64,000 bases of DNA from NCBI RefSeq assembly GCF_901482605.1, contig NZ_LR590481.1, positions 1,860,001-1,924,000 of the forward strand, given 5' to 3'. Numbering within the stretch: position 1 is the first letter of the stretch; each line of letters opens with the position of its first letter. Below, piece after piece: positions 1 through 7,308 of this stretch. Source of the stretch: Hathewaya histolytica (GTDB lineage: Bacteria; Bacillota; Clostridia; Clostridiales; Clostridiaceae). A model generated the notes under the pieces. The model was not told the DNA's origin and ran no database searches. It was given only the letters and a program-made list of their open reading frames with translations. The translations under genes were made by a program, and so were the position numbers.

Positions 1-1
1 A

Positions 2-364
2 ATAGTAAAAAATGTAGGTGGTGTAGCTATTTGCGCTCATCCTTATAGAAATAACAATAGAGGATTAGGTGATAACATAAGAGATCTACATACTCTTTTA
101 GATGGAGTTGAAACCTTTAACGGAAGCACTTCTCCTCATGCCAATCTTTCTGCCTATTCTATAGCTATGGAATTTAAACTAGGCTGTTTTGGTGCCGGTG
201 ATTCTCATATTGCTGAAAAAGTTGGTACATATGCTACAGAATTTAAAAATCCTATAAAAAATGAAGAGGATTTTATTAACGCTGTTAAATCTAAAAATTA
301 TTGTCCCGTTATAAGAAAAAACAACTCCTTTGAGAGAATAAACATATATAATACTCTAAAATAA
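2..364 (+). CDS. PHP-domain metal-dependent phosphoesterase, C-terminal part
   Basis: An open frame enters from the left edge of the window and stops at 364, giving about 120 residues with no start, so the gene is cut by the window. Near its beginning it reads AICAHPYR and, about 45 residues later, FGAGDSH. These are the late His and Asp-x-His metal-ligand motifs of PHP-domain phosphoesterases of the TrpH/YciV type, which hydrolyse phosphate esters using bound metals. The last 40 residues end in a short beta-strand region typical of the end of that fold. A terminator follows 27 bases after the stop, so it is the last gene of its transcript. Substrate cannot be told from this fragment. Confidence 0.72.
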   Translation: MVKNVGGVAICAHPYRNNNRGLGDNIRDLHTLLDGVETFNGSTSPHANLSAYSIAMEFKLGCFGAGDSHIAEKVGTYATEFKNPIKNEEDFINAVKSKNYCPVIRKNNSFERINIYNTLK

Positions 365-390
365 GTATTCTAAAATTAAATAAATTATAA

Positions 391-443
391 AAAAGACTAT
401 TTTAAAGTTTCTTTACTATATTACTTTAAAAATAGTCTTTTTT
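391..443 (+). terminator. Rho-independent terminator after the PHP gene
   Basis: An 18-base arm AAAAGACTATTTTAAAGT pairs with ACTTTAAAAATAGTCTTTT with one bulged base, followed by a T-run. It ends the rightward transcript of the partial PHP gene. Confidence 0.85.
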
Positions 444-559
444 TATTGTCTTTTAGAATATGTTTTAGAATAGTGCTAATAATATATAAATTTTTAAGGG
501 AAATCAAAAATCCCTTCCTCTAATTTGTGTTTTAAAAATTATTAGTAAATTTGAATTTT

Positions 560-829
560 CTATTTGCTTAAAGAGTCAATATATTCCTTGGCTTCTTTCA
601 ATCCAAGTCCAGTAGCAATTCTGTATTTTTTTACTGCTTCAACTTTTTTCCCTTCTAAAATAAGGCTTTTTAATTCATCTGTTATTGTATCAGGTACTCC
701 AACTTGTTCAGAAATCTTATTTAAATTTATATTTATTCTTTGTATATCACCTCGTATCTGACTAATGCTACTTATTATCCATAATAATAGCCCTGCTAAT
801 GCAATTACACCAATAGTTATGTAATTCAT
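560..829 (-). CDS. Membrane-anchored protein with a ribosomal L7/L12 C-terminal-like domain
   Basis: This 89-residue protein has one N-terminal membrane segment (about residues 4-22, ITIGVIALAGLLLWIISSI), a short linker that looks helical, and a C-terminal half with ILEGKKVEAVKKYRIATGLG followed by LKEAKEYIDSL. That half matches the last domain of ribosomal protein bL12, which normally binds translation factors; here it is on a membrane stub instead of a ribosome stalk. The start is supported by AAAGGAG nine bases upstream. Single-gene unit between intergenic stretches. The domain identity is fairly clear; the job of such membrane-tethered L12-like proteins is not known to me. Confidence 0.7.
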   Translation of the reverse strand: MNYITIGVIALAGLLLWIISSISQIRGDIQRININLNKISEQVGVPDTITDELKSLILEGKKVEAVKKYRIATGLGLKEAKEYIDSLSK

Positions 830-969
830 ACTTACACTCCTTTCAAGTTCATATAATTCTACAAATGAGTATTATATTATAGTTTGCCATGTCTAATTAT
901 AACATTAATTAGATTTCTCTGATTATCAATAGCAGTATCAATAAAACTTACTTATCTTTTTATATGATT

Positions 970-1491
970 CTAATTAAAACCTATTTCGTTTAAAAATTTT
1001 TCTGCTTCACTTCTCTTTTTAAAAATTATAATCTGCTTATTCCTATACTTAGTCACCTTTTCAATCTTTTTCATTTCTGATTCTATATTAAAATTCCATA
1101 TATATTTTATAAATTCAAAGTCAAGTTTTTCTTGACACCCTTCTCCCATATCTGATCTTACTTTGTTTATATTAGTTATAACCCTTTTAAGATAGCTTAA
1201 AACACATACAGTTCTATTTAATTGGAAGCAAATAACTGTATCTGCCTTTTCAAGACGAATATCTAAAGTTCCACCATAATTACCATCAATTATCCATGTA
1301 TCTCCTTGAACTAATTTTTCTTGTTTTTTTATCCATTTTTCTCTAGGTGTCTCTACCCATCCATAATTCCAAAACTCTTTGTCAAGGTGAATAAGTGGTA
1401 TTCCTATTAATTTAGCAAGTTTTTTTGAGAATGTACTTTTGCCACTACCTGGAGAACCTATAATCATTATTCTTTTTCCTATCTTGTCCAT
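970..1491 (-). CDS. Small P-loop kinase, adenylate kinase / DNA topology modulation (FlaR) type
   Basis: The 173-residue protein opens with a Walker A motif, IIGSPGSGKST, then LIGIPLIHLDKEFWNYGW, which is the pattern of the FlaR/AAA_17 group of small nucleotide kinases annotated as topology modulation proteins or adenylate-kinase-like proteins. A later WIIDGNYGGTLDIRL segment fits the Walker B and lid region of the same group. I placed the start at 1491 rather than seven codons upstream because TCTCCT in the plus strand (AGGAGA on the coding strand) sits nine bases before this ATG, while the upstream ATG has no ribosome site. The true substrate is unknown; the historic 'topology modulation' name is not evidence of function. 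Confidence 0.72.
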   Translation of the reverse strand: MDKIGKRIMIIGSPGSGKSTFSKKLAKLIGIPLIHLDKEFWNYGWVETPREKWIKKQEKLVQGDTWIIDGNYGGTLDIRLEKADTVICFQLNRTVCVLSYLKRVITNINKVRSDMGEGCQEKLDFEFIKYIWNFNIESEMKKIEKVTKYRNKQIIIFKKRSEAEKFLNEIGFN

Positions 1492-1683
1492 ACTTACTTT
1501 TCTCCTATACATCTTAAAGTAATAATTCTTTATACAAATTATAAATCTCTAACTTTAACCTACTATCTTTCTATTAAGGGACAATATATTAACTTCATTC
1601 AATATATCGTTCTGATTTTACCTTATTCTTTAAATAATTATATTAGTAGTTTTTAATTGAATTATACCTAAAATTTACTTAAT

Positions 1684-2340
1684 TTATAATATAAACATTA
1701 GAAATATCAATGGATATGCATAACGAATATTTTTATTAAGCAAAATATATTCAATGCCATATAGAATTGAAACTATAACTGCAAATATACCTGTAGTAAG
1801 GTCTTGCATCAATATATGCATTAATCCCCAAGTAATACTAAGAAAAAATCCCCCCCAAGGAATCATCTTATTCTTAAAAAGCATTTCTCCTGCTCTTTGA
1901 CCAAAGGTAATTGTTAGTACAATCAATAAAGCTTCAAAAATATAATAAATATATTGAAAGATAAATTTAATAGTACCATTCCTATTAAATTCAATAAATG
2001 GTTTAAATCCTTTCCATGCTACAAAACTAATTAGAGTTGTTATCATTAATAAAATTAAAGAAAAATTTAATTGTTTTTCACTTGGTTTATCCTTATATAT
2101 AAACACATCAAAAGAATTATTCTTTTTTGAAAGTTTAATTAATAAAAACGCCACTGTTCCCCACATACTACACGTTAACAACCAATGTACAATATTCCCT
2201 AGTACCCCAAATTCACTAACTGACTTTCCAACTAGTATACTTTCCAAAAAAATAAGGAAAATTTCCATGCCAAATCCTGCAAAAGCATATAATCCTAAGG
2301 CAATATGATCATTCCATTTTATAGTCTTGTATTTAACCAT
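1684..2340 (-). CDS. Polytopic membrane protein, degenerate CPBP-protease-like
   Basis: The 218-residue protein has six to seven hydrophobic segments. In the C-terminal half it reads GQRAGEMLFKNKMIPWGG, then SITWGLMHILMQDL, a layout resembling CPBP (Abi) intramembrane metalloproteases, which carry EExxxR, FxxxH and HxxxN/D motifs. Here the glutamate pair is reduced to RAGE, so either the family call is loose or the protease centre is impaired. Start ATG follows a GGGGGATGG ribosome site. It stands alone, with intergenic DNA on both sides. Role not known; CPBP proteins include immunity proteins for bacteriocins and prenyl-protein proteases, but nothing nearby supports either. Confidence 0.5.
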   Translation of the reverse strand: MVKYKTIKWNDHIALGLYAFAGFGMEIFLIFLESILVGKSVSEFGVLGNIVHWLLTCSMWGTVAFLLIKLSKKNNSFDVFIYKDKPSEKQLNFSLILLMITTLISFVAWKGFKPFIEFNRNGTIKFIFQYIYYIFEALLIVLTITFGQRAGEMLFKNKMIPWGGFFLSITWGLMHILMQDLTTGIFAVIVSILYGIEYILLNKNIRYAYPLIFLMFIL

Positions 2341-2490
2341 TCTCCATCCCCCAAAAATATAAATAATATTCTATAATATATTACAAATAAAATTCTAACA
2401 TACTAGTAAATTTCTTCAGAAAAAACTTTATGATTTTAAACTTAATATTAAAAAACATTTATTTAATGAAGATTTTATTTTTCTATGTAT

Positions 2491-2997
2491 TTAATATTTT
2501 TTTAACTTAAATCCTAATATTTCTACGTCTTCATTTTTGTCTAAATTTTTATCATAATTTTTTCTTAGCTGTATTAAGTTTAAATGGTCAAATCCACACT
2601 CTCTATATAATTTTATGGCACTTGTATTTCTTGGTATAACATCAACAAACATTGAAACTACTTTCTTTTCAACCATTAGCTCGTCTAGCTTTCTCATAGC
2701 ACCTTTTCCTATTCCCTTACCTCTATAATCCTCTAATATAAATAAGTCTTCTAACCAAGCTACATCTTGTCCTCCAAATTTCACAAAGAAAAATCCAACT
2801 GCCTTATGTTCTAAAAATACATTGTATACCGTTCCATCTTTAATCCATTGTTCTAATGTTTCTTCAGATTCCTCATCAGTTGACCAATACTTTTTAGGAG
2901 AATTGTTTAATTTTCTATGATAGTTCATTAATTCTGTAATCATTTTTACAGTGGTTAAAAATAATTCTTCTGATAATTCCTTAATAATAATATTCAT
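2491..2997 (-). CDS. GNAT family N-acetyltransferase
   Basis: A 168-residue single-domain GNAT protein. The acetyl-CoA loop motif A is clear (EDYRGKGIGKGAMRKLDELM, about residues 88-107), followed by RNTSAIKLYRECGFD, the motif B region with the tyrosine-containing helix. The length is normal for the family. The start has a good GAGGAG site nine bases upstream. The acceptor substrate (amine, amino acid or antibiotic) cannot be inferred. It is the only intact member at the start of a stretch where three further GNAT pieces are decaying. Confidence 0.82.
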   Translation of the reverse strand: MNIIIKELSEELFLTTVKMITELMNYHRKLNNSPKKYWSTDEESEETLEQWIKDGTVYNVFLEHKAVGFFFVKFGGQDVAWLEDLFILEDYRGKGIGKGAMRKLDELMVEKKVVSMFVDVIPRNTSAIKLYRECGFDHLNLIQLRKNYDKNLDKNEDVEILGFKLKKY

Positions 2998-3077
2998 CTT
3001 TTGTATCTCCTCTCAATTTAAGTTAGTATAAAGTTATTTACACTGATTTTCAATTTTTTTCAAGCTTCCACTAAGGT

Positions 3078-3206
3078 TTAATCATCTTTACAGCTTAAAT
3101 GTCTATCATTAGTATCAATTTCAAGTGCATTAATGTCTTCAATCCATAGTTTTAACTGCTTAGGAGTTAACGGAATAAGCTCCATTCACTCAGTTTGTAT
3201 TATCAT
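3078..3206 (-). pseudogene. GNAT acetyltransferase remnant, N-terminal piece with in-frame stop
   Basis: After a perfect ribosome site (GGAGG, then seven bases) an ATG opens the frame MIIQTE-stop-MELIPLTPKQLKLW, then IEDINALE. Codon 7 is TGA. Removing that stop gives a normal beginning of a GNAT acetyltransferase (the MELIPLTPKQLKLW stretch is typical of that family's first strand and helix). The frame ends at codon 43, so the acetyl-CoA-binding part is gone. It is too short for any GNAT fold and is a relic; the preserved ribosome site suggests recent decay. Confidence 0.7.
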
Positions 3207-3279
3207 TTTGTTACCTCCATTAAATAAAATCTTCCTGTAAACAACTCTCCAAATTCTAATTTAGCTATTTAACTAAAGT

Positions 3280-3474
3280 TTATTCACCAGTTTGTTTATC
3301 ATAATTTCTAACTATCATTGCATTAGTTTTAAACATGTTGAATTTGTCATAAAAACTTGTTAAATTGTCGTCACAACTAAGGTCAATCATATAAAAATCA
3401 CTTGTTTCCTCAATTGCTTTTTTTACTAATGTTTTTCCTATACCTCGATTTTTATACTCAGTTATTACCTCCAT
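3280..3474 (-). pseudogene. GNAT acetyltransferase fragment, C-terminal half
   Basis: A 64-codon frame beginning MEVITEYKNRGIGKTLVKKA contains only motif A and the following strands (FYMIDLSCDDNLTSFYDKF) of a GNAT domain. The N-terminal 70-80 residues that complete the fold are absent, and a stop codon lies two codons before the ATG in the same frame. Its start has only a weak GGTG site. It is best read as a truncated gene. It could instead be expressed as a short non-catalytic peptide, but nothing supports this. Confidence 0.6.
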
Positions 3475-3524
3475 AAATCACCATTTATATTACTCAATAT
3501 TAAATTAGAATTTACAAATTTAAT

Positions 3525-3854
3525 TCACTTCTCAATCTTACACCCTCTTGGTCCCAAATATCGTATAGAAACAAGAAGTATGATAAGAATTAAAGCAAAT
3601 GTAACTATAGAAATTGATGAAATATAGAATGATATCAAGAATCCAGAAATTCCAACCAATACTATTAAAAAAAGTACTCTCTTCAGTTTATGGACAGCAA
3701 TTATAGGATTATATTTTTTCTGTTCTTCACTATCCATTTGATTGTACCACTTAAACCACTTAGATGACTTATTTTCATTTACTAGTGTATAAATAATAAA
3801 AATTAATAAGTTCACTGAACTAATTGTTAGAAGTCCACTTTGAAATTTGTCCAT
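3525..3854 (-). CDS. Small membrane protein of unknown function
   Basis: A 109-residue protein with three predicted membrane segments: one near the N-terminus (SVNLLIFIIYTLV) and two in the C-terminal half (VLFLIVLVGISGFLISFYI and IVTFALILIILLVSI), separated by a charged, aromatic-rich loop (SSKWFKWYNQMDSEEQKKY). A strong AAGGAGGGAGG ribosome site precedes the ATG, so it is very likely translated. I do not recognise the family. It lies between two broken genes, which suggests an accessory role. Confidence 0.6.
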   Translation of the reverse strand: MDKFQSGLLTISSVNLLIFIIYTLVNENKSSKWFKWYNQMDSEEQKKYNPIIAVHKLKRVLFLIVLVGISGFLISFYISSISIVTFALILIILLVSIRYLGPRGCKIEK

Positions 3855-3881
3855 ATCAATTCCTCCCTCCTTTACTATTTA

Positions 3882-4355
3882 TCAAACTCGGGTTACATGT
3901 CCACGATCTATGAGGAATACATCGCCTATATATGAAGTGCTATCATTCGTACATATGATAGCACCGTCATCACATATCCCATGCAATGGATATTTTCGGG
4001 AAATCATAAGTAACTCCTTGGTTATATTATATTTATCAAAATGGGGTTCAACTGAAAATTCAACTAATCCCAGTGCTTCATATATTTTTAGTTCATCGTG
4101 TTCGCAGGTTAATGTACACACAGCAGTTTTTGTCATATTTATGGAACCTGCACTCATTCCGATAATCACACCTTTTTGTTCTCTGATACATGGTATGAGG
4201 CCGTAAGATTCCAAATAAGCGAACTGTGTAGGTGTATCGCCGCCTGCCAGCCATAAAACATCTGCATTTCTAACCATATCTTGCGGAGTTTATTTTGACA
4301 TTCTTCCATCTATAACATTTACACTATTAAAAGTTATTTCACCATGTATCTTCAT
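3882..4355 (-). pseudogene. Peptidase S51 (PepE/cyanophycinase-like) with an internal stop
   Basis: The open part, 3882-4277, encodes MVRNADVLWLAGGDTPTQF, then GVIIGMSAGSINM, the nucleophile elbow of S51 serine peptidases, and a late EPHFDKYN with the conserved His. Upstream in the same frame an ATG at 4355 starts MKIHGEITFNSVNVIDGRMSK and then hits TAA; four codons later the ORF resumes in frame (TPQDMVRNAD). VIDGRMSK-x-TPQDMV reads as one continuous S51 sequence broken by a single stop. The usual N-terminal 80 or so residues before that are also missing. The ATG at 4277 has no ribosome site. Likely inactive. Confidence 0.68.
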
Positions 4356-4417
4356 TATCTTTTATAAGCTACTTTTCACAAATCAAGCAATTATCAACCC
4401 TTGTTTAAAACATACTC

Positions 4418-4579
4418 TTATTTAAAAATATTTTTTTCAAAATCACCTTTCAATAAATCCATATATATAATATCTACAAATTCTCCAACTCTACCATCAA
4501 AATACCCATCTCTAATTACCCCTATTTCTTTAAACCCTAGTTTTTTGTAAAAACTCTGAGCTCTTTTATTATCATTCAT
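4418..4579 (-). pseudogene. GNAT (RimJ/RimL-type) acetyltransferase C-terminal remnant
   Basis: Fifty-three codons, MNDNKRAQSFYKKLGFKEIG then VIRDGYFDGRVGEFVDIIYM, reproduce the final helix and strands of a RimJ/RimL-type acetyltransferase (N-x-x-A-x-x-x-Y-x-K-x-G-F motif). The front two thirds of the gene is missing: the ATG is 15 bases after the stop of the intact acetyltransferase at 4595-5128. The join looks like the scar of a deletion between two neighbouring acetyltransferase genes. No ribosome site is seen. Confidence 0.62.
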
Positions 4580-4594
4580 AGTTGTCAACTCTAT

Positions 4595-5128
4595 TTATTT
4601 CTTATAATACTCATCTCTCAAAAGTCCCATAATTATATCATCATAGTACTTCCCGTCTCTAAATATCTCCTTTCTTAATATGCCTTCTGTCTTAAAACCA
4701 CATTTCTCATAACATTTTATTGCTCGTTTATTATACTCAAAAACATTTAATTTAATTTTGTGTATATTCATCTGTTCAAAAATAAATTTAATTAAAATGT
4801 TTAAAGTATCTGTTCCATATCCTTTATTCCAGTATTCCTTATCACCTATAAATATTCCAATAGTTACTATACTGTTTTTCCAATCAAGCTCATTTATACC
4901 ACATCCACCTATATACTTATTTTCCTCCAATGTTTCAACAGCAAAAACATAAGTCTGATTCAATGCAGATACTTTTTCAAACCATTTTTCTTCATCTTCA
5001 TAAGTATATAAATAAGGAATGCCTGGATTTATCATTTTCTTCACTTCCGCATCATTTACAAACCCTTGAGCTAATTTAATATCTTCTTTTTTATATTCAC
5101 GTAATCTAACCTTTTCACCTTTGTACAT
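4595..5128 (-). CDS. GNAT family N-acetyltransferase, RimJ/RimL type
   Basis: A full-length 177-residue enzyme with KVRLREYKKEDIKLAQGFVN at the start, the acetyl-CoA loop YWNKGYGTDTLNILIKF in the middle and NKRAIKCYEKCGFKTEGILR near the end, the standard order for the RimJ/RimL (Acetyltransf_3) group, which acetylates protein N-termini or small amines. I moved the start from 5152 to the ATG at 5128 because GGGAGGGAG sits just ahead of the latter. The end, DGKYYDDIIMGLLRDEY, is also typical. Substrate unknown. Confidence 0.85.
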   Translation of the reverse strand: MYKGEKVRLREYKKEDIKLAQGFVNDAEVKKMINPGIPYLYTYEDEEKWFEKVSALNQTYVFAVETLEENKYIGGCGINELDWKNSIVTIGIFIGDKEYWNKGYGTDTLNILIKFIFEQMNIHKIKLNVFEYNKRAIKCYEKCGFKTEGILRKEIFRDGKYYDDIIMGLLRDEYYKK

Positions 5129-5173
5129 AAAATCTCCCTCCCTAAAATACAATTGATACGTAATATAAGAATA

Positions 5174-5428
5174 TTACATATTAAGAAAACGTAATGATTC
5201 TTCCGAAATTATTAACCCAGTTTCTTCCCTTACCTCTCTTATTATATATTGTTCAAGGCTTTCATTTATTTTAAGTCCACCACCTATTAAAGCCCAACGA
5301 TCACTGTCTGTTCTTTTTTCAAATAACACCTTTCCATTATATCTAATAATTGAACAAGTCCCTATGTGAATGGACTTATTGGGTTTTGGTGCATTATTAT
5401 CTTTATAATAAAACTTTGCTTCTCCCAA
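5174..5428 (-). pseudogene. Nudix hydrolase, truncated at the 3' end
   Basis: The 84-residue frame contains a complete Nudix box (GGGLKINESLEQYIIREVRE then ETGLI), the Mg2+-binding signature GX5EX7REUXEEXGU of hydrolases acting on nucleoside diphosphate-linked compounds. The protein then stops 12 residues later, whereas single-domain Nudix enzymes run to 130-160 residues; the last strands and helix of the fold are missing. The start is TTG, well supported by AGGAGG eight bases upstream. The gene is probably a deletion remnant, because the next gene's leader begins immediately. Confidence 0.65.
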
Positions 5429-5520
5429 ATTGATTTCCTCCTCACATTTGAAAAATAATTATATGACCATATTTAACTATCAAATTATGATTTTCATAAG
5501 TTTATAATTGAAAAGAGGGA

Positions 5521-7308
5521 TTAAGCTCCCTCTTTTAAGAATTTATATTGTGTCATATATAATTTATAGTAAGTTCCTTTCTTTTTAATTAGCTCTTCGT
5601 GAGTTCCACATTCTTTAATTCCTCCATCTTCTATAACCATGATTTTGTCACAATCTCTTATGGTTGATAGTCTGTGAGCTATTACGAAGGATGTCCTTCC
5701 TTTTAGAAGTTTCTTAATACCTTCTTGCACAAGCATTTCTGTGTATGTGTCTATATTAGAGGTTGCCTCGTCTAATATTAAAATTCTAGGGTCTGCAAGT
5801 AAGGCTCTTGCAAAGGATATAAGTTGTCTCTGTCCTACAGATAGTCTTGAACCTCTCTCTTTTACTTCTGTATCATAGCCTTTCTCCAAGCCTTGTATAA
5901 ATCCATGAGCATTAACTGCTTTTGCAGCATTCATGATTTCTTCATCTGTAGCATCTAGCTTTCCATACTTAATATTTTCTTTTATAGTGTCTGAAAATAA
6001 GAAGGTATCTTGGAGCATAATACCCATTTGACTTCTTAAGGACTCTAAATCTACATCCTTTATATTTATTCCATCTATTAAAACCTCACCTAAATTCACA
6101 TCATAAAAACGGCTAATTAAATTTATAATAGTAGTTTTTCCTGCTCCTGTGGCACCAACTAAGGCTATACTTTCTCCTTCATTTACTTTAAAGCTTAAAT
6201 TATCTAATACCTTAGTTTCCTTATCATAAGAAAAGTCTACATTTTTAAATTCTATATTACCCTTAATTTTAGGCATTGATGGTGCTCCATCCTCTGAACT
6301 TAAGAGTGGATTTAAATCTAAAATTTCAAATATTCTTTCTCCCGCTGCAAGATTAGTAATTAGTGTATTGTAGAAATCACTAATATTCATTATAGGTCTC
6401 CAAAACATAGTTATATAAATTGTAAAGGATATTAAAGTACCAATTGAAATATCTCCACTATTTATTAATCTAATTCCTGCAATATATACAAGTATTGAGC
6501 CAGCACCCCAAGAAAGTTCTACCAAGGGCCAAAAAAAATCATTTAATCTTACTGATCTTATAAAGGCTTTCAGCATATCTTCTGTCATTTCTTTAAAAGT
6601 ATTTGCTCTTTTTTCTTCTGATGCATAGCTTTGAACTAACTTTATTCCTGAAAAATCTTCATGGGTAAAAGCATTTAAGTTGGAACGTTTTTGCCTAAAT
6701 TTCCCCCAACGTTTTGTAGATATTGCTTCTATAGAAAAAAGTGCTATAAAAAGTATTGGAAGTATAGTAATTGACCAAAGGGCTAACTTATAATTCATCC
6801 AAAACATCATTAAAGTTACAGATATAAGACTTAAAAGTTCTGGAACTAGGTTTGTAACACTAGTATTAAATAAATCTTGTAGAGCATTAACATCTCCCAT
6901 AACACGAGCTAGTATTTTACCAACTGGCCTATTATCGAAAAATGAAAATGAAAGTTTTTGAATATGAGTATATAATTCATGTCTTATATTTATTAAAATC
7001 TTATTTGTAATCTTAGCCATATCTTTTATTCTTTTCTTTGAAGCAATCATTGCTAATAAGTTTAATACTGTAAGTATTATCGCTATTATAGCAAGTCCGT
7101 TTATATCTTTATTTTTAATATGAGTGTCTATTGCAATTTTTAATAAGTACGGATTTAATAATGAGCAAATCATAACAAACACCATTAATGTAATTACTAC
7201 TGCAACCTCTTTTTTAAAGGGTTTTAAATATTTTAGTAATCGTTTTATTATATAGGACTTAGAATGATAACTTATTTTCTCGTCCTCTCTTGTTGCATTA
7301 ATAGCCAT
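5521..7308 (-). CDS. Heterodimeric ABC multidrug exporter subunit, BmrD-like (catalytic Walker B)
   Basis: A 595-residue exporter half: six membrane helices (about residues 30-310), then the nucleotide-binding domain with Walker A GATGAGKTT, Q-loop MLQDTFLF, signature RLSVGQRQ and Walker B ILILDEATSNID, followed by the H-loop IAHRLSTI. The signature is degenerate (LSVGQ), while the catalytic glutamate after Walker B is present. That is the complement of its partner encoded just upstream, the asymmetry known for BmrCD, LmrCD and TM287/288, which export drugs from the inner leaflet. Its ATG overlaps the partner's stop by one base (TAATG), giving coupled translation. Controlled by the leader at 9085-9418. 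Confidence 0.9.
   Translation of the reverse strand: MAINATREDEKISYHSKSYIIKRLLKYLKPFKKEVAVVITLMVFVMICSLLNPYLLKIAIDTHIKNKDINGLAIIAIILTVLNLLAMIASKKRIKDMAKITNKILINIRHELYTHIQKLSFSFFDNRPVGKILARVMGDVNALQDLFNTSVTNLVPELLSLISVTLMMFWMNYKLALWSITILPILFIALFSIEAISTKRWGKFRQKRSNLNAFTHEDFSGIKLVQSYASEEKRANTFKEMTEDMLKAFIRSVRLNDFFWPLVELSWGAGSILVYIAGIRLINSGDISIGTLISFTIYITMFWRPIMNISDFYNTLITNLAAGERIFEILDLNPLLSSEDGAPSMPKIKGNIEFKNVDFSYDKETKVLDNLSFKVNEGESIALVGATGAGKTTIINLISRFYDVNLGEVLIDGINIKDVDLESLRSQMGIMLQDTFLFSDTIKENIKYGKLDATDEEIMNAAKAVNAHGFIQGLEKGYDTEVKERGSRLSVGQRQLISFARALLADPRILILDEATSNIDTYTEMLVQEGIKKLLKGRTSFVIAHRLSTIRDCDKIMVIEDGGIKECGTHEELIKKKGTYYKLYMTQYKFLKEGA

Noticed and set aside
3847-4206. 119-codon ORF antisense to the S51 peptidase relic
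   Set aside because: Cysteine- and isoleucine-rich shadow of the S51 frame; no family resemblance.
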